Origin: JAAYHV01 sp964400515
GTDB taxonomy: Bacteria > Bacillota > Clostridia > Peptostreptococcales > Anaerovoracaceae
DNA length: 64,000 bases
Assembly: GCA_964400515.1 (NCBI GenBank)
Contig: CAYNTJ010000010.1
Span: 1-64,000 of the forward strand
Direction of reading: 5' to 3'
Position 1 is the stretch's first letter. Each line of letters opens with the position of its first letter. The notes below the pieces were generated by a model. It was not told the origin of the DNA. It saw only the letters and a list, made by a program, of their open reading frames with translations, and did no database searches. The translations under genes were made by a program, and so were the position numbers. Positions 1-9,266 of the stretch are shown here, one piece after another.

Positions 1-58
1 TCCAGAAAGGAAAATGTATAATGAATTTCCCTATAATTTCATTATACAAGGTGATGAT

Positions 59-1144
59 ATGAAGTTATTTAAGAAATGTCTTTCCCTTCTTATGATACTA
101 ACCATGGTGACTGTTACTGTGGGATTTAGTTATGTTTATGCTGATGAAATATCAGATAAAAAAGACGAATTAAATCAAGTCAAAGATGAAAAAGAAGATG
201 CGGAAACGGAACTTGGAAGGATAACTAAGGATATAGAGGCAAAGCAAAAGGAAATAGACGAATTAAATGATGAAATTTCAAGTACTCAGGAAGAAATAAC
301 CAAAACGGAAGACGATTTGGAGGCAAAGAAGCTTGAAGTGGAAGAAAGACAAGAGGGTATTGATTCAAGAATAAGGGCCATGTACAAGAATGGTACAGTT
401 GGATTTTTGGATATAATATTCAGTTCCAACAGTGTTTCCGACTTTTTATCCAATGTTGAAATGATAGAGCATATATATAGTTATGATAAAGAAATTCTAA
501 ATCAACTGGAAGCCGATTATGAAGAAATAGAGGGTATCAAAGCTGATTTAGAGATAAGTAAAGGCAAGCTTGACAGGGAAATGGCTGTTGCCGAGAGTAA
601 GAAAGAAGAGCTTCAAGAGAGCAAAAAATCCCTTGAGGATCAGATAGACCAGTTGAATGAAGATGCAAAAGGTCTTAATTCGGAAATATCGAAATTACAG
701 GCGGAGGCCCAAAAGAAAATAGATGAAGCAATAAACGGAGGCGCTTCCGACCCGTCCTCCCAAGGTATGATTTGGCCTACAACTACAAGATGGATAACAT
801 CCTACTATGGTTACAGAATACATCCGGTTTTGGGATACAGCAAATTCCATTCGGGGATAGATATAGGAGTGGGAACTGGTAATCCGGTATATTCTGTTAA
901 AAGCGGAGTGGTTATACTTTCCCAATACTATTATGGCTACGGTAATGCCGTGATAGTTGATCATGGCAATGGACTGTCTACACTTTATGCCCATTTGAAT
1001 ACATTGAAGGTTTCAAAAGGTCAATGGGTGGATCAGGGTCAAGTTATAGCAACTTCCGGAAATACAGGTATTTCCACCGGACCTCATTTACACTTTGAAG
1101 TCAGAGTCAATGGCTCTACAGTGGACCCATTATCTTACTATTAA
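59..1144 (+). CDS. M23 peptidase with coiled coil (EnvC/NlpD-like)
   Basis: Predicted secreted cell-wall endopeptidase or amidase activator acting on peptidoglycan. The start at 59 follows AAGGTGAT and gives a signal peptide of about 28 residues ending near VYADE; an upstream in-frame ATG at 14 lacks these features. Residues about 30-235 form a long charged coiled coil, and about 250-361 are a LytM/M23 domain. The zinc ligands are visible as HxxxD (His264, Asp268) and HLH (His343, His345), so it should be catalytically competent. In Clostridia such proteins often follow ftsEX and precede a CtpA-type protease. An S41 protease lies two genes downstream, so ftsEX may lie just outside the window; that is inference. 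Confidence 0.93.
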   Translation: MKLFKKCLSLLMILTMVTVTVGFSYVYADEISDKKDELNQVKDEKEDAETELGRITKDIEAKQKEIDELNDEISSTQEEITKTEDDLEAKKLEVEERQEGIDSRIRAMYKNGTVGFLDIIFSSNSVSDFLSNVEMIEHIYSYDKEILNQLEADYEEIEGIKADLEISKGKLDREMAVAESKKEELQESKKSLEDQIDQLNEDAKGLNSEISKLQAEAQKKIDEAINGGASDPSSQGMIWPTTTRWITSYYGYRIHPVLGYSKFHSGIDIGVGTGNPVYSVKSGVVILSQYYYGYGNAVIVDHGNGLSTLYAHLNTLKVSKGQWVDQGQVIATSGNTGISTGPHLHFEVRVNGSTVDPLSYY

Positions 1145-1157
1145 TCAAGGATAATAT

Positions 1158-2822
1158 ATGAATGAAATAAATTTAAAAAATATACCAAATCCCATAATAG
1201 AGATTTTGGCAAATAGGGGTATTTTTGGAGAAGATGCTTTAAGAGAATATTTTTCAATCAAACCAAAGCTAACTTATGATCCATTCCTGCTGAAGAATAT
1301 GAAAGCAGGAGTGGATTTAATATTAGATAATATCAATGGTGGCAGGAAGATTGTAATATATGGTGATTATGATACGGATGGGATTACATCCACGGCACTG
1401 TTGCTGAAATTTTTGGGCAAATTGACGGTTAATTTGGACTACTATATACCTTCTAGAATTGATGAGGGCTATGGATTAAACATGACGGCGATAGAAAAGA
1501 TTCATAGTATGGGGTGTAATCTTCTGATCACGGTTGATTGCGGATCGGTATCAAAAAATGAAGTTGAATATGCAAGGAGCCTGGGTATGGATACTTTGGT
1601 TACGGATCATCATACGGTGGGGGAAGTTATTTCAGATGGCCCGGTTATAAATCCAAAGCAGCCGGGAGATGATTATCCCTTTAATGAACTTGCCGGGGTG
1701 GGAGTAGCATATAAGCTGGCTCAAGGAATACAAAGAAAATTAGGGTTACCCAAATGTTACATAACAGAGCTTCTTGATTTGGTTGCGGTGGGTACCATAG
1801 GTGATATGGTAAGTCTCACTGACGAAAACAGAACACTGGTAAAATACGGCATAAGACTAATCAAAACCGGTGAATGTAACAAGGGAATAATGAAGCTTTT
1901 TAATAAAAGCTCCATCGATATAAACAAAATTAATGCCAGGGAGATTTCCTATGGGATTGTTCCAAAGATTAATGCTGCCGGGAGATTGTCCGATGCGAAA
2001 ATCGCATTAAAACTGCTGATGGCGGAAGATGATGAAGAAATTGAAAAATACGGGTCTATGCTTGTTGATATCAATAATAAAAGAAAGAGCTTGCAGGATG
2101 ATATTTACAAAAAATGCATAGAAATAGTAAACGAGAATCACAAGGATGACAGTTTTTTGGTGGTAAATGCAGAGAATGCCCATGAGGGGATTACAGGAAT
2201 AGTAGCCGGTAAAATAAAAGAATACTTCAAAAGGCCCACTATAATAGTTACGAACAACGGGGATTATTTAAAAGGCACCGGCAGGTCAATACAGGGCGTG
2301 AATTTATATAATATGCTTAGTAATAATAATAATCTTTTCATAAAATTCGGAGGTCATAAAGCGGCTTGTGGTTTTACCGCAGAGGCAGGAAGGCTGAATG
2401 AAATAAGGGGAAGCCTAACGAAAGAAATGGATTTAATAGCAAGGGAAAATCCTCTGATTTTTCAGCTGGAGAATAAAGAGGATTTAATAATCGGAGTAAA
2501 GGATGCTGATTTAAATCTTATAAAATCACTTGAATTGATGGAACCTTTAGGCTCTGACAACGAGTATCCGATTTTTAAAATTAACGGAGTTTTACTTAAA
2601 GACATTAGGTTCATGGGATCATCCAATGAACATGTGAGATTTATGGCCGAGGACAAGGATAAAAATATTATTCAATGCATATTGTTTAATAATGCATTAA
2701 AGCACAGGGAAATGTTAAATAGTTCAAAGGAAGTAAACCTTTTAGGTCTGATTGAAATAAATGAATGGAATAATAAGATCAGCGTACAGATGAAGGTTAT
2801 TGATATAGATGAGGGGAATTAA
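1158..2822 (+). CDS. recJ: Single-stranded-DNA exonuclease RecJ (short form)
   Basis: DHH/DHHA1-family 5'-3' single-strand exonuclease used in recombination and base-excision repair. Motif I (DYDTDG, from about residue 70), the DHH triad near residue 150 and the DHHA1 GGH motif near residue 398 are all present, so the active site looks intact. At 554 residues it matches the short E. coli-like RecJ and lacks the extra C-terminal domain of Bacillus RecJ. It starts 13 nt after the M23 gene and its stop almost abuts the S41 protease start, which suggests cotranscription. An Orn/NrnA-like role is less likely because NrnA proteins are much shorter. Confidence 0.93.
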   Translation: MNEINLKNIPNPIIEILANRGIFGEDALREYFSIKPKLTYDPFLLKNMKAGVDLILDNINGGRKIVIYGDYDTDGITSTALLLKFLGKLTVNLDYYIPSRIDEGYGLNMTAIEKIHSMGCNLLITVDCGSVSKNEVEYARSLGMDTLVTDHHTVGEVISDGPVINPKQPGDDYPFNELAGVGVAYKLAQGIQRKLGLPKCYITELLDLVAVGTIGDMVSLTDENRTLVKYGIRLIKTGECNKGIMKLFNKSSIDINKINAREISYGIVPKINAAGRLSDAKIALKLLMAEDDEEIEKYGSMLVDINNKRKSLQDDIYKKCIEIVNENHKDDSFLVVNAENAHEGITGIVAGKIKEYFKRPTIIVTNNGDYLKGTGRSIQGVNLYNMLSNNNNLFIKFGGHKAACGFTAEAGRLNEIRGSLTKEMDLIARENPLIFQLENKEDLIIGVKDADLNLIKSLELMEPLGSDNEYPIFKINGVLLKDIRFMGSSNEHVRFMAEDKDKNIIQCILFNNALKHREMLNSSKEVNLLGLIEINEWNNKISVQMKVIDIDEGN

Positions 2823-2823
2823 T

Positions 2824-3990
2824 ATGAGTAATAAAGGGCGTAAGCTAAGAACTGTAATAATATCACTATTGATGGGTTCCATGTTGACATTAGGTGGTAT
2901 ATATTTCTATTTCAGCGTTGTAAAGGATATGGTACTTGTTTCCAAGGAAGATATTAATACAATCGAAGATGTCATAGAGAGTGTGGGGAAGTATTATGAA
3001 ATAGACAAAGAAATAGAAGAAAAGGCCATATATACAAGGGATGAAGACTATAAGGATTATATAGCAAAAGAAATGGTCAGAATGCTGGATGATGATTATG
3101 CATATTATTATACCAAAGAGGAGTATGATAATTGGAAGCAGTCTTTGAAAAGCTCATATTACGGAATTGGTATTACCTATACTGAGATAGAGGATGAATA
3201 TGTGGTGATTGATTTGAATTCTGAGGGCCCTGCTAAGGCAGCGGGAATTAAAATCGGAGACACGATACTATATGTTGATGGTAAGGAATATGATGATATT
3301 AATATAATGTCCGATAATATTATGGGGGAAGCGGGAACCGATGTGACGTTAACTCTAAAAAGAGATGGAAGAACCTTTGATCTTACAATAACCAGGGCTA
3401 AAATAGACAATAAAACGGTTAACTACGAAATCTTAGATGGCAATATAGGATATATCGATATTGATTCCTTCGGGCTTAACACAGGAGATGAATTTAAACA
3501 GGCAATGGTCAGTCTTACTAACAGTAAGGTAGAAAAAATTGTCATTGATTTAAGGAATAATCCCGGGGGTCTTGTTTCAAGCTGTCTTGATATTACCGAT
3601 AGTTTACTTCCCGAGTGCAAAATGCTAATAACTAAAAACAAAAATGACGAAGAGGAAGTCTATAATTCGGATGTGTTATCCACGGATATGGAATATGTCC
3701 TCTTGGTAAATGAAAATTCCGCCAGTGCTTCGGAAATAATGAGTGCAGCGATACAAGATAATGACGGGGGAGTATTAATAGGGACTCAAACCTTTGGTAA
3801 GGGTGTGATGCAAGAGCATATTGAACTTAGCGATGGCTCCGCCTTAAAGCTTACTACAATGGAGTATTTTTCCCCAAGTGGTGATGTTATTAATAAGATT
3901 GGTATTACACCGGATATTATAATAAAGGATAATCTTAATACTAACCAAGATGAGCAGCTTAATAAAGCATTGGAGATTCTTGCAAAATAG
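2824..3990 (+). CDS. S41 C-terminal processing peptidase (CtpA/CtpB-like)
   Basis: Membrane-anchored serine protease with one N-terminal transmembrane segment (residues about 10-30), a PDZ domain (about 95-190) and the tail-specific protease domain. The LRNNPGG motif, the catalytic serine region SASASE and the catalytic lysine in TFGKG are visible. The start at 2824 follows GAGGGGAAT; an in-frame ATG at 2809 would overlap recJ without a better ribosome site. Family members cleave exported or signalling proteins at the cell surface. Its place near an M23 hydrolase is a common arrangement in Firmicutes. The exact substrate cannot be read from sequence. Confidence 0.92.
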   Translation: MSNKGRKLRTVIISLLMGSMLTLGGIYFYFSVVKDMVLVSKEDINTIEDVIESVGKYYEIDKEIEEKAIYTRDEDYKDYIAKEMVRMLDDDYAYYYTKEEYDNWKQSLKSSYYGIGITYTEIEDEYVVIDLNSEGPAKAAGIKIGDTILYVDGKEYDDINIMSDNIMGEAGTDVTLTLKRDGRTFDLTITRAKIDNKTVNYEILDGNIGYIDIDSFGLNTGDEFKQAMVSLTNSKVEKIVIDLRNNPGGLVSSCLDITDSLLPECKMLITKNKNDEEEVYNSDVLSTDMEYVLLVNENSASASEIMSAAIQDNDGGVLIGTQTFGKGVMQEHIELSDGSALKLTTMEYFSPSGDVINKIGITPDIIIKDNLNTNQDEQLNKALEILAK

Positions 3991-4051
3991 TCCGGTTAGT
4001 GGCATAATTAATTTGAAGTAGTCTATTCTAGTGGTCTTGTTTGGAGGGGAA

Positions 4052-4345
4052 ATGAGTTACGAATCTAAATTTAAAAATGATGCCATAGATAAAATGTTTG
4101 AAGCAATATTATCTTTGGAAAATCAAGAGGAGTGCTACAGATTTTTTGAGGATCTGTGCACCGTGAAGGAATTACAAGAGATGTCTCAAAGGTACCATGT
4201 GGCTAGGATGCTGGCTGATAAAAAAACTTACACTGAAATCGAAAAGGAAACCGGTGCGTCCACAGCAACAATAAGCAGGATTAATAAATGCCTGGTTTAT
4301 GGAGCCGATGGTTATAAAACGACTATTTATAAAAATAAAAAATAA
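4052..4345 (+). CDS. YerC/YecD family TrpR-like regulator
   Basis: A 97-residue helical DNA-binding protein of the TrpR superfamily, YerC/YecD type. The C-terminal half carries the helix-turn-helix: KELQEMSQRYHVARML, then ADKKTYTEIEKETGASTATI and SRIN. The ATG at 4052 is preceded by GGAGGGG; an upstream GTG at 4031 would place that ribosome site inside the gene. No tryptophan-biosynthesis genes are adjacent, and Firmicute YerC proteins have no well-established ligand. The lone trpB 11 kb away is controlled by a T-box, so I do not link the two. Confidence 0.88.
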   Translation: MSYESKFKNDAIDKMFEAILSLENQEECYRFFEDLCTVKELQEMSQRYHVARMLADKKTYTEIEKETGASTATISRINKCLVYGADGYKTTIYKNKK

Positions 4346-4357
4346 GAGGGTGAAGCT

Positions 4358-4903
4358 TTGAAGGTTTATTTTTACGAGGGTTATGAAGGCGGGCAAGAAG
4401 AAAGCAGGGCGCTGCTTCTTTATGCTTTAAATGATTTTTTGGATGAAAGCTATGACAAGGATGATATTGGAATAGGGGATATGGGCAAGCCTTACCTAAA
4501 GGATGGCAGGGCTGAGTTTTCCGTGTCTCATTCCAAAAAGCTTTGGATGGTTGCCATCAGTGATGCTTTGATAGGGGCGGACCTTGAAGTATCAAAGGAT
4601 AAGGACAAGGATAAAATAGCAAAAAAAATATTTTCGGAATTGGAGAACAGATACATAGAGCTTTGGGGAGAGTATGGATTCTACCGGCTGTGGACCAGGC
4701 GGGAAGCCTTAATTAAGGCCTTGGGATTGTCAGTATTTGATAAAATGCCGGAGCTTGTGGATTTAAACCATGATTTGGTTGATAGTATTAATATTAACGG
4801 AACGGATTATTACTTAAATGATGTGGAAATAGCTGACGATATATTCTGTGCGGTTTGCAGCATAAAGGATAATATGCAAATTGAAATGGAAATGATTAAT
4901 TAG
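4358..4903 (+). CDS. 4'-phosphopantetheinyl transferase (Sfp-type)
   Basis: Transfers phosphopantetheine from coenzyme A to a serine of carrier proteins. The Sfp-superfamily core is clear: FSVSHS (about 56-61), the Mg-binding GADLE near 73-77, and a WTRREALIKALG helix near 112-123. At 181 residues it is a compact family member. It starts with TTG at 4358 behind GAGGGTG, 12 nt after the regulator gene. No polyketide or peptide synthetase lies in the window, so it may serve fatty-acid ACP or a carrier encoded elsewhere. Whether an AcpS is also present cannot be told from here. Confidence 0.85.
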   Translation: MKVYFYEGYEGGQEESRALLLYALNDFLDESYDKDDIGIGDMGKPYLKDGRAEFSVSHSKKLWMVAISDALIGADLEVSKDKDKDKIAKKIFSELENRYIELWGEYGFYRLWTRREALIKALGLSVFDKMPELVDLNHDLVDSININGTDYYLNDVEIADDIFCAVCSIKDNMQIEMEMIN

Positions 4904-4912
4904 GAGGATTAC

Positions 4913-5743
4913 ATGAGATTAACAGTATTGCTTGACAATAAAACCGAAAAACCCGATGTTAATGCCGAATGGGGGCTTTCCATATTGATAGAAGCCGACG
5001 GAAAAAAGATCATATATGATTTGGGCGCAACGGATATGGTCATAGATAATGCCGAAGTTATGAGTGTTGATTTGGAAGACGTTGATGCAGTTGCCATCAG
5101 CCACGGACATTATGATCATACGGGGGGAATACCCGGATTTTGTCAGGTTAACGACAAAGCTAAAATATATATACATAAAAACGCGTTTTCGGTTTTTCAT
5201 GGAATGGAAAAAGGTGTAATAGATGACTATAATTGTGGGGTTTTGATACCTAAGGATGAACTGAAAAGACTTGAGGACAGATTCGTATTAACCGATGGGG
5301 CGGTAAAACTTAGTGAAAACATAATTCTTTCGGGAACAATACCGGATGTTGCGGGGGTTTCTCCGACGGAGCCCTTCTATATTGAAAGGGAAGATGGTTC
5401 CATGGTACTAGATGATTTAAGCCACGAACAATTTTTAGTGGTTAAAAATGAAGATAAGGGATTGTTCATATTTGACGGCTGTAGCCACAAGGGCATTTTA
5501 CCGGCTATAAAATATGCCCAAAAGCTTTTCCCCGGCGAAAAAATACAAGGTATATTTGCGGGACTTCATATGTACCCGGCGGGTAATGAAGAAATTATGG
5601 AAGCTATAAAGGCCATTGAGGAATATAATCCTGATTTTATTATGCCGGTTCACTGCACAGGAATGAAAGCAATATTAATGTTCAAAGAGTATTTTAAAGA
5701 AAAATGCATAATAGCTTCAGGTGGAGAGGTTTATGAATTCTAA
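4913..5743 (+). CDS. MBL-fold metallohydrolase (Tflp-like)
   Basis: Metallo-beta-lactamase-fold hydrolase of the subgroup often named after 7,8-dihydropterin-6-methyl-RFA-P synthase. The metal-binding motif HGHYDH (HxHxDH) lies near residue 62, with later ligands in DGCSHKG, GLHMYP and PVHCTG. The start follows TAGGAGGATTAC and sits 9 nt after the transferase gene. Its end overlaps recX by 11 nt. The substrate is unknown; members of this branch act on phosphoesters or organophosphates, and the pterin name is inherited and not supported here. Confidence 0.85.
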   Translation: MRLTVLLDNKTEKPDVNAEWGLSILIEADGKKIIYDLGATDMVIDNAEVMSVDLEDVDAVAISHGHYDHTGGIPGFCQVNDKAKIYIHKNAFSVFHGMEKGVIDDYNCGVLIPKDELKRLEDRFVLTDGAVKLSENIILSGTIPDVAGVSPTEPFYIEREDGSMVLDDLSHEQFLVVKNEDKGLFIFDGCSHKGILPAIKYAQKLFPGEKIQGIFAGLHMYPAGNEEIMEAIKAIEEYNPDFIMPVHCTGMKAILMFKEYFKEKCIIASGGEVYEF

Positions 5744-6221
5744 TAACAGCGCTTATGAAAGTGCAAGCAAATACTTGGCAAATAGAATGCGTACCGAATA
5801 TGAGGTAAGGGAATATCTAAAATCAAAGGGTTACAGCATAAATGAGATTGATAATTCCATAGATGAATTTAAGATGCTAAGATATATTGATGACTATCAG
5901 TATTCTCTCAGCTATATCGATTATTCAGTTGCCAAATACAGATCCTCCATTAGAATAAAAGCGGAGCTTTTAAATAAAGGGGTTTCGGAACAGATAATAG
6001 AAGAGACCTTGGATGATTACATCGAAGAGAACCTATTTGATGAGTATGAGTTGGCCATTTTGTATGCTAAAAAGACTTGTAATGAATTTCAAGATATCGA
6101 TGAAAAACTGATTGGTAAAATTAGCAGAGGATTGACTGCAAGAGGGTTTAGCAAGGATACCATATATAAAGTTGTGGGAGAAATGTATAAGTGGAAAGAC
6201 TTAAAAGAACAGAAATCATAA
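5733..6221 (+). CDS. recX: RecX recombination regulator
   Basis: A small helical protein that binds RecA filaments and modulates their activity. It contains three RecX-type three-helix repeats, including RTEYEVREYLKSKGYS and RYIDDYQYSLSYID, at about 162 residues. I chose ATG 5733, preceded by GGAGAGG; a GTG at 5721 is in frame but lies in that ribosome site. It overlaps the MBL gene by 11 nt and the tcdA gene by 31 nt, indicating translational coupling. recA is not in the window. Confidence 0.88.
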   Translation: MNSNNSAYESASKYLANRMRTEYEVREYLKSKGYSINEIDNSIDEFKMLRYIDDYQYSLSYIDYSVAKYRSSIRIKAELLNKGVSEQIIEETLDDYIEENLFDEYELAILYAKKTCNEFQDIDEKLIGKISRGLTARGFSKDTIYKVVGEMYKWKDLKEQKS

Positions 6222-6871
6222 TGGGTGAAGACGGATTGGCAGGGCTGAGAAACAGCAAGGTCTTAATTATAGGTTTAGGCGGGGTTGGTTCCTTTGCTGC
6301 TGAAGCCATTGCCAGGAGCGGAATAGGAAATATCACCGTAATGGACGGTGATGTTATAGATGTCACCAATATTAACAGACAATTAATAGCTTATCAGAAT
6401 AATATTGGTACTAAAAAAGCTTCGGCTATGGAGAATAGAATAAAAGAGATATCCGAGGAAATAAAGGTGACCGGTATATGTGATTTCTATAATAAGGATT
6501 TTGAAATAGATTTAAAAGAATATGATTATGTAATAGATGCCATAGATTCTGTGGAAGACAAGCTGGACTTAATCGAAAATTGTTACAAGAATAATGTTAA
6601 AATAATTTCATCCATGGGGACTGCAGGTAAGATAAGAAATGACATGTTTCAGCTGGCGGATATCAGTGAAACAAGCGTTTGCCCGTTGGCGAAAAAAATA
6701 AGAAAAGAGTTAAAGAAAAGAGATATAGAGCATTTAAAAGTTGTTTATTCGAAGGAAAAAGCATTAACTCAAAATGGGATATTAGGGTCCATGAGTTATG
6801 TACCAGGTGTAGCCGGCCTTATAATGGCGGGAGAGGTAATAAGAGATTTAGGAGGTCTTAAAATTGTTTAA
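6191..6871 (+). CDS. tcdA: tRNA threonylcarbamoyladenosine dehydratase TcdA
   Basis: E1/ThiF-fold enzyme that uses ATP to cyclise t6A37 of tRNA to ct6A. The start motif LKRTEIIMGEDGL, the nucleotide-binding GLGGVGS near residue 30, DVTNINRQ, and a C-terminal SVCPLAKKIRKELKKR segment match TcdA better than ThiF or MoeB, which lack that tail. The conserved N-terminus forces the GTG start at 6191, inside recX, with GGGAG upstream. Its stop overlaps the next gene's TTG start. Confidence 0.88.
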   Translation: MERLKRTEIIMGEDGLAGLRNSKVLIIGLGGVGSFAAEAIARSGIGNITVMDGDVIDVTNINRQLIAYQNNIGTKKASAMENRIKEISEEIKVTGICDFYNKDFEIDLKEYDYVIDAIDSVEDKLDLIENCYKNNVKIISSMGTAGKIRNDMFQLADISETSVCPLAKKIRKELKKRDIEHLKVVYSKEKALTQNGILGSMSYVPGVAGLIMAGEVIRDLGGLKIV

Positions 6872-7328
6872 AGAAGATATTATAAGCGTTGTGGAAAAAT
6901 ACTATAAAACTATCATTCATGATTTTTCTGTTATTAATGCGGCAGCCATGGCTAAGTCCAGCAAGCTTACATTCAAGAAAAAGGATTTTACCGAGGATAT
7001 AGAGAATTTTAAATATTTAAAAGATAAATTATCGGAGTTCTATAAGGTTTTGGAAATGCTGAATGAAGAGGAGCAAAGCGACGGAGACGCAAAAAATGCC
7101 ATGATGCTGTTAGACAAGAATATGGCTTATCTTGATGAGGTCATAGAAGACAGCATAGACTATTTTGATTGTATGGATAAAATAAGGCGTAAGGAAGAGA
7201 TAAGCTTAAAGGAAAATAAGAAGAAGCTTGAGAAATTAAAAAAGGTTATAACTGATTTTAGAAATTCTTTAGGAGAGCTTGATCAAAGCTATCAGGTTTT
7301 GGTACCGAATGAGGAATCGGAGGAGTAA
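6864..7328 (+). CDS. Uncharacterised helical/coiled-coil protein
   Basis: I do not recognise this 154-residue protein. It is almost entirely charged helix, with a coiled-coil-like C-terminal part rich in Lys and Glu (about 105-140), no signal peptide, no membrane segment and no cysteine pattern suggesting metal binding. It begins at TTG 6864 with GGAGG eight bases upstream, overlaps the tcdA stop by 8 nt and ends 1 nt before coaB. The tight packing suggests it is translated and cotranscribed. A cytoplasmic scaffold or adaptor is possible, but that is only a guess from composition. Confidence 0.75.
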   Translation: MFKEDIISVVEKYYKTIIHDFSVINAAAMAKSSKLTFKKKDFTEDIENFKYLKDKLSEFYKVLEMLNEEEQSDGDAKNAMMLLDKNMAYLDEVIEDSIDYFDCMDKIRRKEEISLKENKKKLEKLKKVITDFRNSLGELDQSYQVLVPNEESEE

Positions 7329-7329
7329 C

Positions 7330-8073
7330 ATGAAAGTAATTATTACCGGAGGACCTACTAATGAGCCCATCGATGAAGTTATGAAAATAACAAATATGTC
7401 AACCGGGGGTATGGCAGTTTCTTTGGGCCGAATCTTTTGTGATGCGGGATATAATGTGGTTTTGATATTGAATAATTCTGTTAGAGCAATGGAGGATAAT
7501 AATTTAAAAATTGTTAGGGTAGAAACCGCAGATGAAATGTTAAAAGCCATGGAAAGGGAAGCGGAGAACGATGATGTGGACGCAGTTATACATGCCTCGG
7601 CTGTGGGGGATTATAAAGCGGAATTTTCCTTCTTAATGGAAGATATGGCGGATGAAATCTTCTCTTGCATGGATTTGGTAAAAACTTCCGATGATATTTT
7701 GAGAATATTAAAGGATCCTAAGTGTAAGCTGGATGACAGCTCTAAGATAAGTAGCTATCAAAGTAATTTGACGGTTAAGCTTACTATGACACCTAAAATA
7801 ATTGAAAAATTGAGGTTTTGGTTTCCCAATTCCCTGCTTATAGGCTGCAAGCTTTTAGATGGGGTGACCAAGGGAGAATTGTTTGATACTGCTTCGGCAC
7901 TATGCAACAAGAATGATATGGATTATATACTGGCCAATGATCTTACTGATTTAAAAAAGGGCCATAATGAAAGATATTTGATCAATAAAGACGGGTTTAC
8001 GGAGATGGTATTATCCGATTATGAAGGTATATACCAGTTGATTAATGATGAATTAAAACACAGAGGGAAATAA
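7330..8073 (+). CDS. coaB: Monofunctional phosphopantothenate-cysteine ligase
   Basis: Second half of the phosphopantothenoylcysteine synthesis step in coenzyme A biosynthesis, as a stand-alone enzyme like streptococcal CoaB, not the usual CoaBC fusion. The N-terminal GGPTNEPIDEV, the MSTGGMA segment, the HASAVGDY motif near 90 and LIGCKLLD and ILANDL near 175-200 mark the family. The start at 7330 follows GGAGGAGTAAC. The gene shares a TAATG junction with rmuC. No coaC decarboxylase is seen nearby. A phosphopantetheinyl transferase 3 kb upstream also depends on CoA, but no direct link is shown. Confidence 0.85.
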   Translation: MKVIITGGPTNEPIDEVMKITNMSTGGMAVSLGRIFCDAGYNVVLILNNSVRAMEDNNLKIVRVETADEMLKAMEREAENDDVDAVIHASAVGDYKAEFSFLMEDMADEIFSCMDLVKTSDDILRILKDPKCKLDDSSKISSYQSNLTVKLTMTPKIIEKLRFWFPNSLLIGCKLLDGVTKGELFDTASALCNKNDMDYILANDLTDLKKGHNERYLINKDGFTEMVLSDYEGIYQLINDELKHRGK

Positions 8074-9257
8074 TGGAATATTTATTATTGGGTATCGTAA
8101 TAGTATTGCTTTTTGTAGCAATACTTTTACTTTTAAAAATTAATACTTTGGATAAGTCTTTAAAGGATAATACAAGGCTGGATTCGTATTTTAAGAATTA
8201 CGGCAATTTGGTTGCTGACAATCAAAGGAATATGGCGGATTTGCAAGATAAAAGGCTTTCGGAGTTAAACGAAACATTGAATAAGATGAGAATGGAAAAT
8301 GAGCTTAAGCTGGAGGCCATAAGAAATGTAACGGAAAGCAAGCTCAATACCTTAACCAAGGAAAACAACAGGCAGCTGGAAGATATCCGAAGAAATGTGG
8401 ATGAAAAACTACAAAAAACCTTGGATGAGAAATTGGCCCAATCATTTCAACTTGTTAATGACAGACTGGAACAAGTATACAAGGGTTTGGGAGAAATGCA
8501 GACCATAGCAACTAGTGTGGGAGATTTAAAGAAGGTTCTGTCCAATGTTAAAACCAGAGGTATTTTAGGAGAGGTGCAATTAAGTGCCATATTAGAACAG
8601 ATATTATCAAAAGAGCAGTATGAGGAGAATGTGGCAACCAAAAAAGGCAGTAGAGACAGGGTTGAATTTGCCATAAAGCTACCGGGAGATAATGATGGTT
8701 GTGTTTATTTACCTATAGATGCGAAATTCCCCGGGGATTCTTATGCAAAGCTTGTGGATGCTTATGAGATTGGTGACCAAGATTTGATAGCTTCTGCGGC
8801 AAAAGCCCTTGCCCTTGTCATAAAGAATGAAGCTAAAGACATCAATGAAAAATATATTGATCCACCTAATACCACGGATTTTGGAATAATGTTTTTACCT
8901 TTTGAGGGTCTTTATGCAGAGGTTGTAAGAAGAGGTATATTAGAAGAACTCCAAAGAAAGTATAAGGTAACTGTTGCGGGGCCTACTACCATGGCAGCTT
9001 TACTAAACAGTTTCCAAATGGGATTTAATACATTGGCCATCCAAAAAAGATCCGGTGAGGTATGGGAAATACTGGGAGCTGTGAAAACCGAATTCAATAA
9101 TTTCGAGCAGGTACTTACAAGGGCCCAGGACAGGATCAATCAGGCTAATAATGAGCTGGATAAGCTTATAGGGCCTAGAACCAGGCAGATACAAAGAAGA
9201 TTAAAAGAAGTTACATCATTAGATGATGTTAATGCTAAAAGATTATTAGACGAGTAA
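8073..9257 (+). CDS. rmuC: RmuC-family DNA recombination protein
   Basis: Membrane-anchored, coiled-coil protein of the RmuC family, which in E. coli limits rearrangements at inverted repeats. Residues 2-22 are a hydrophobic anchor, about 45-140 are coiled coil, and about 150-360 are the RmuC nuclease-like domain with GILGEVQL, LPIDAKFPGDSY and LPFEGLYAE. Length (394) is typical for Firmicutes. Its ATG overlaps the coaB stop by one base. Confidence 0.9.
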   Translation: MEYLLLGIVIVLLFVAILLLLKINTLDKSLKDNTRLDSYFKNYGNLVADNQRNMADLQDKRLSELNETLNKMRMENELKLEAIRNVTESKLNTLTKENNRQLEDIRRNVDEKLQKTLDEKLAQSFQLVNDRLEQVYKGLGEMQTIATSVGDLKKVLSNVKTRGILGEVQLSAILEQILSKEQYEENVATKKGSRDRVEFAIKLPGDNDGCVYLPIDAKFPGDSYAKLVDAYEIGDQDLIASAAKALALVIKNEAKDINEKYIDPPNTTDFGIMFLPFEGLYAEVVRRGILEELQRKYKVTVAGPTTMAALLNSFQMGFNTLAIQKRSGEVWEILGAVKTEFNNFEQVLTRAQDRINQANNELDKLIGPRTRQIQRRLKEVTSLDDVNAKRLLDE

Positions 9258-9266
9258 GGAGCAAAT

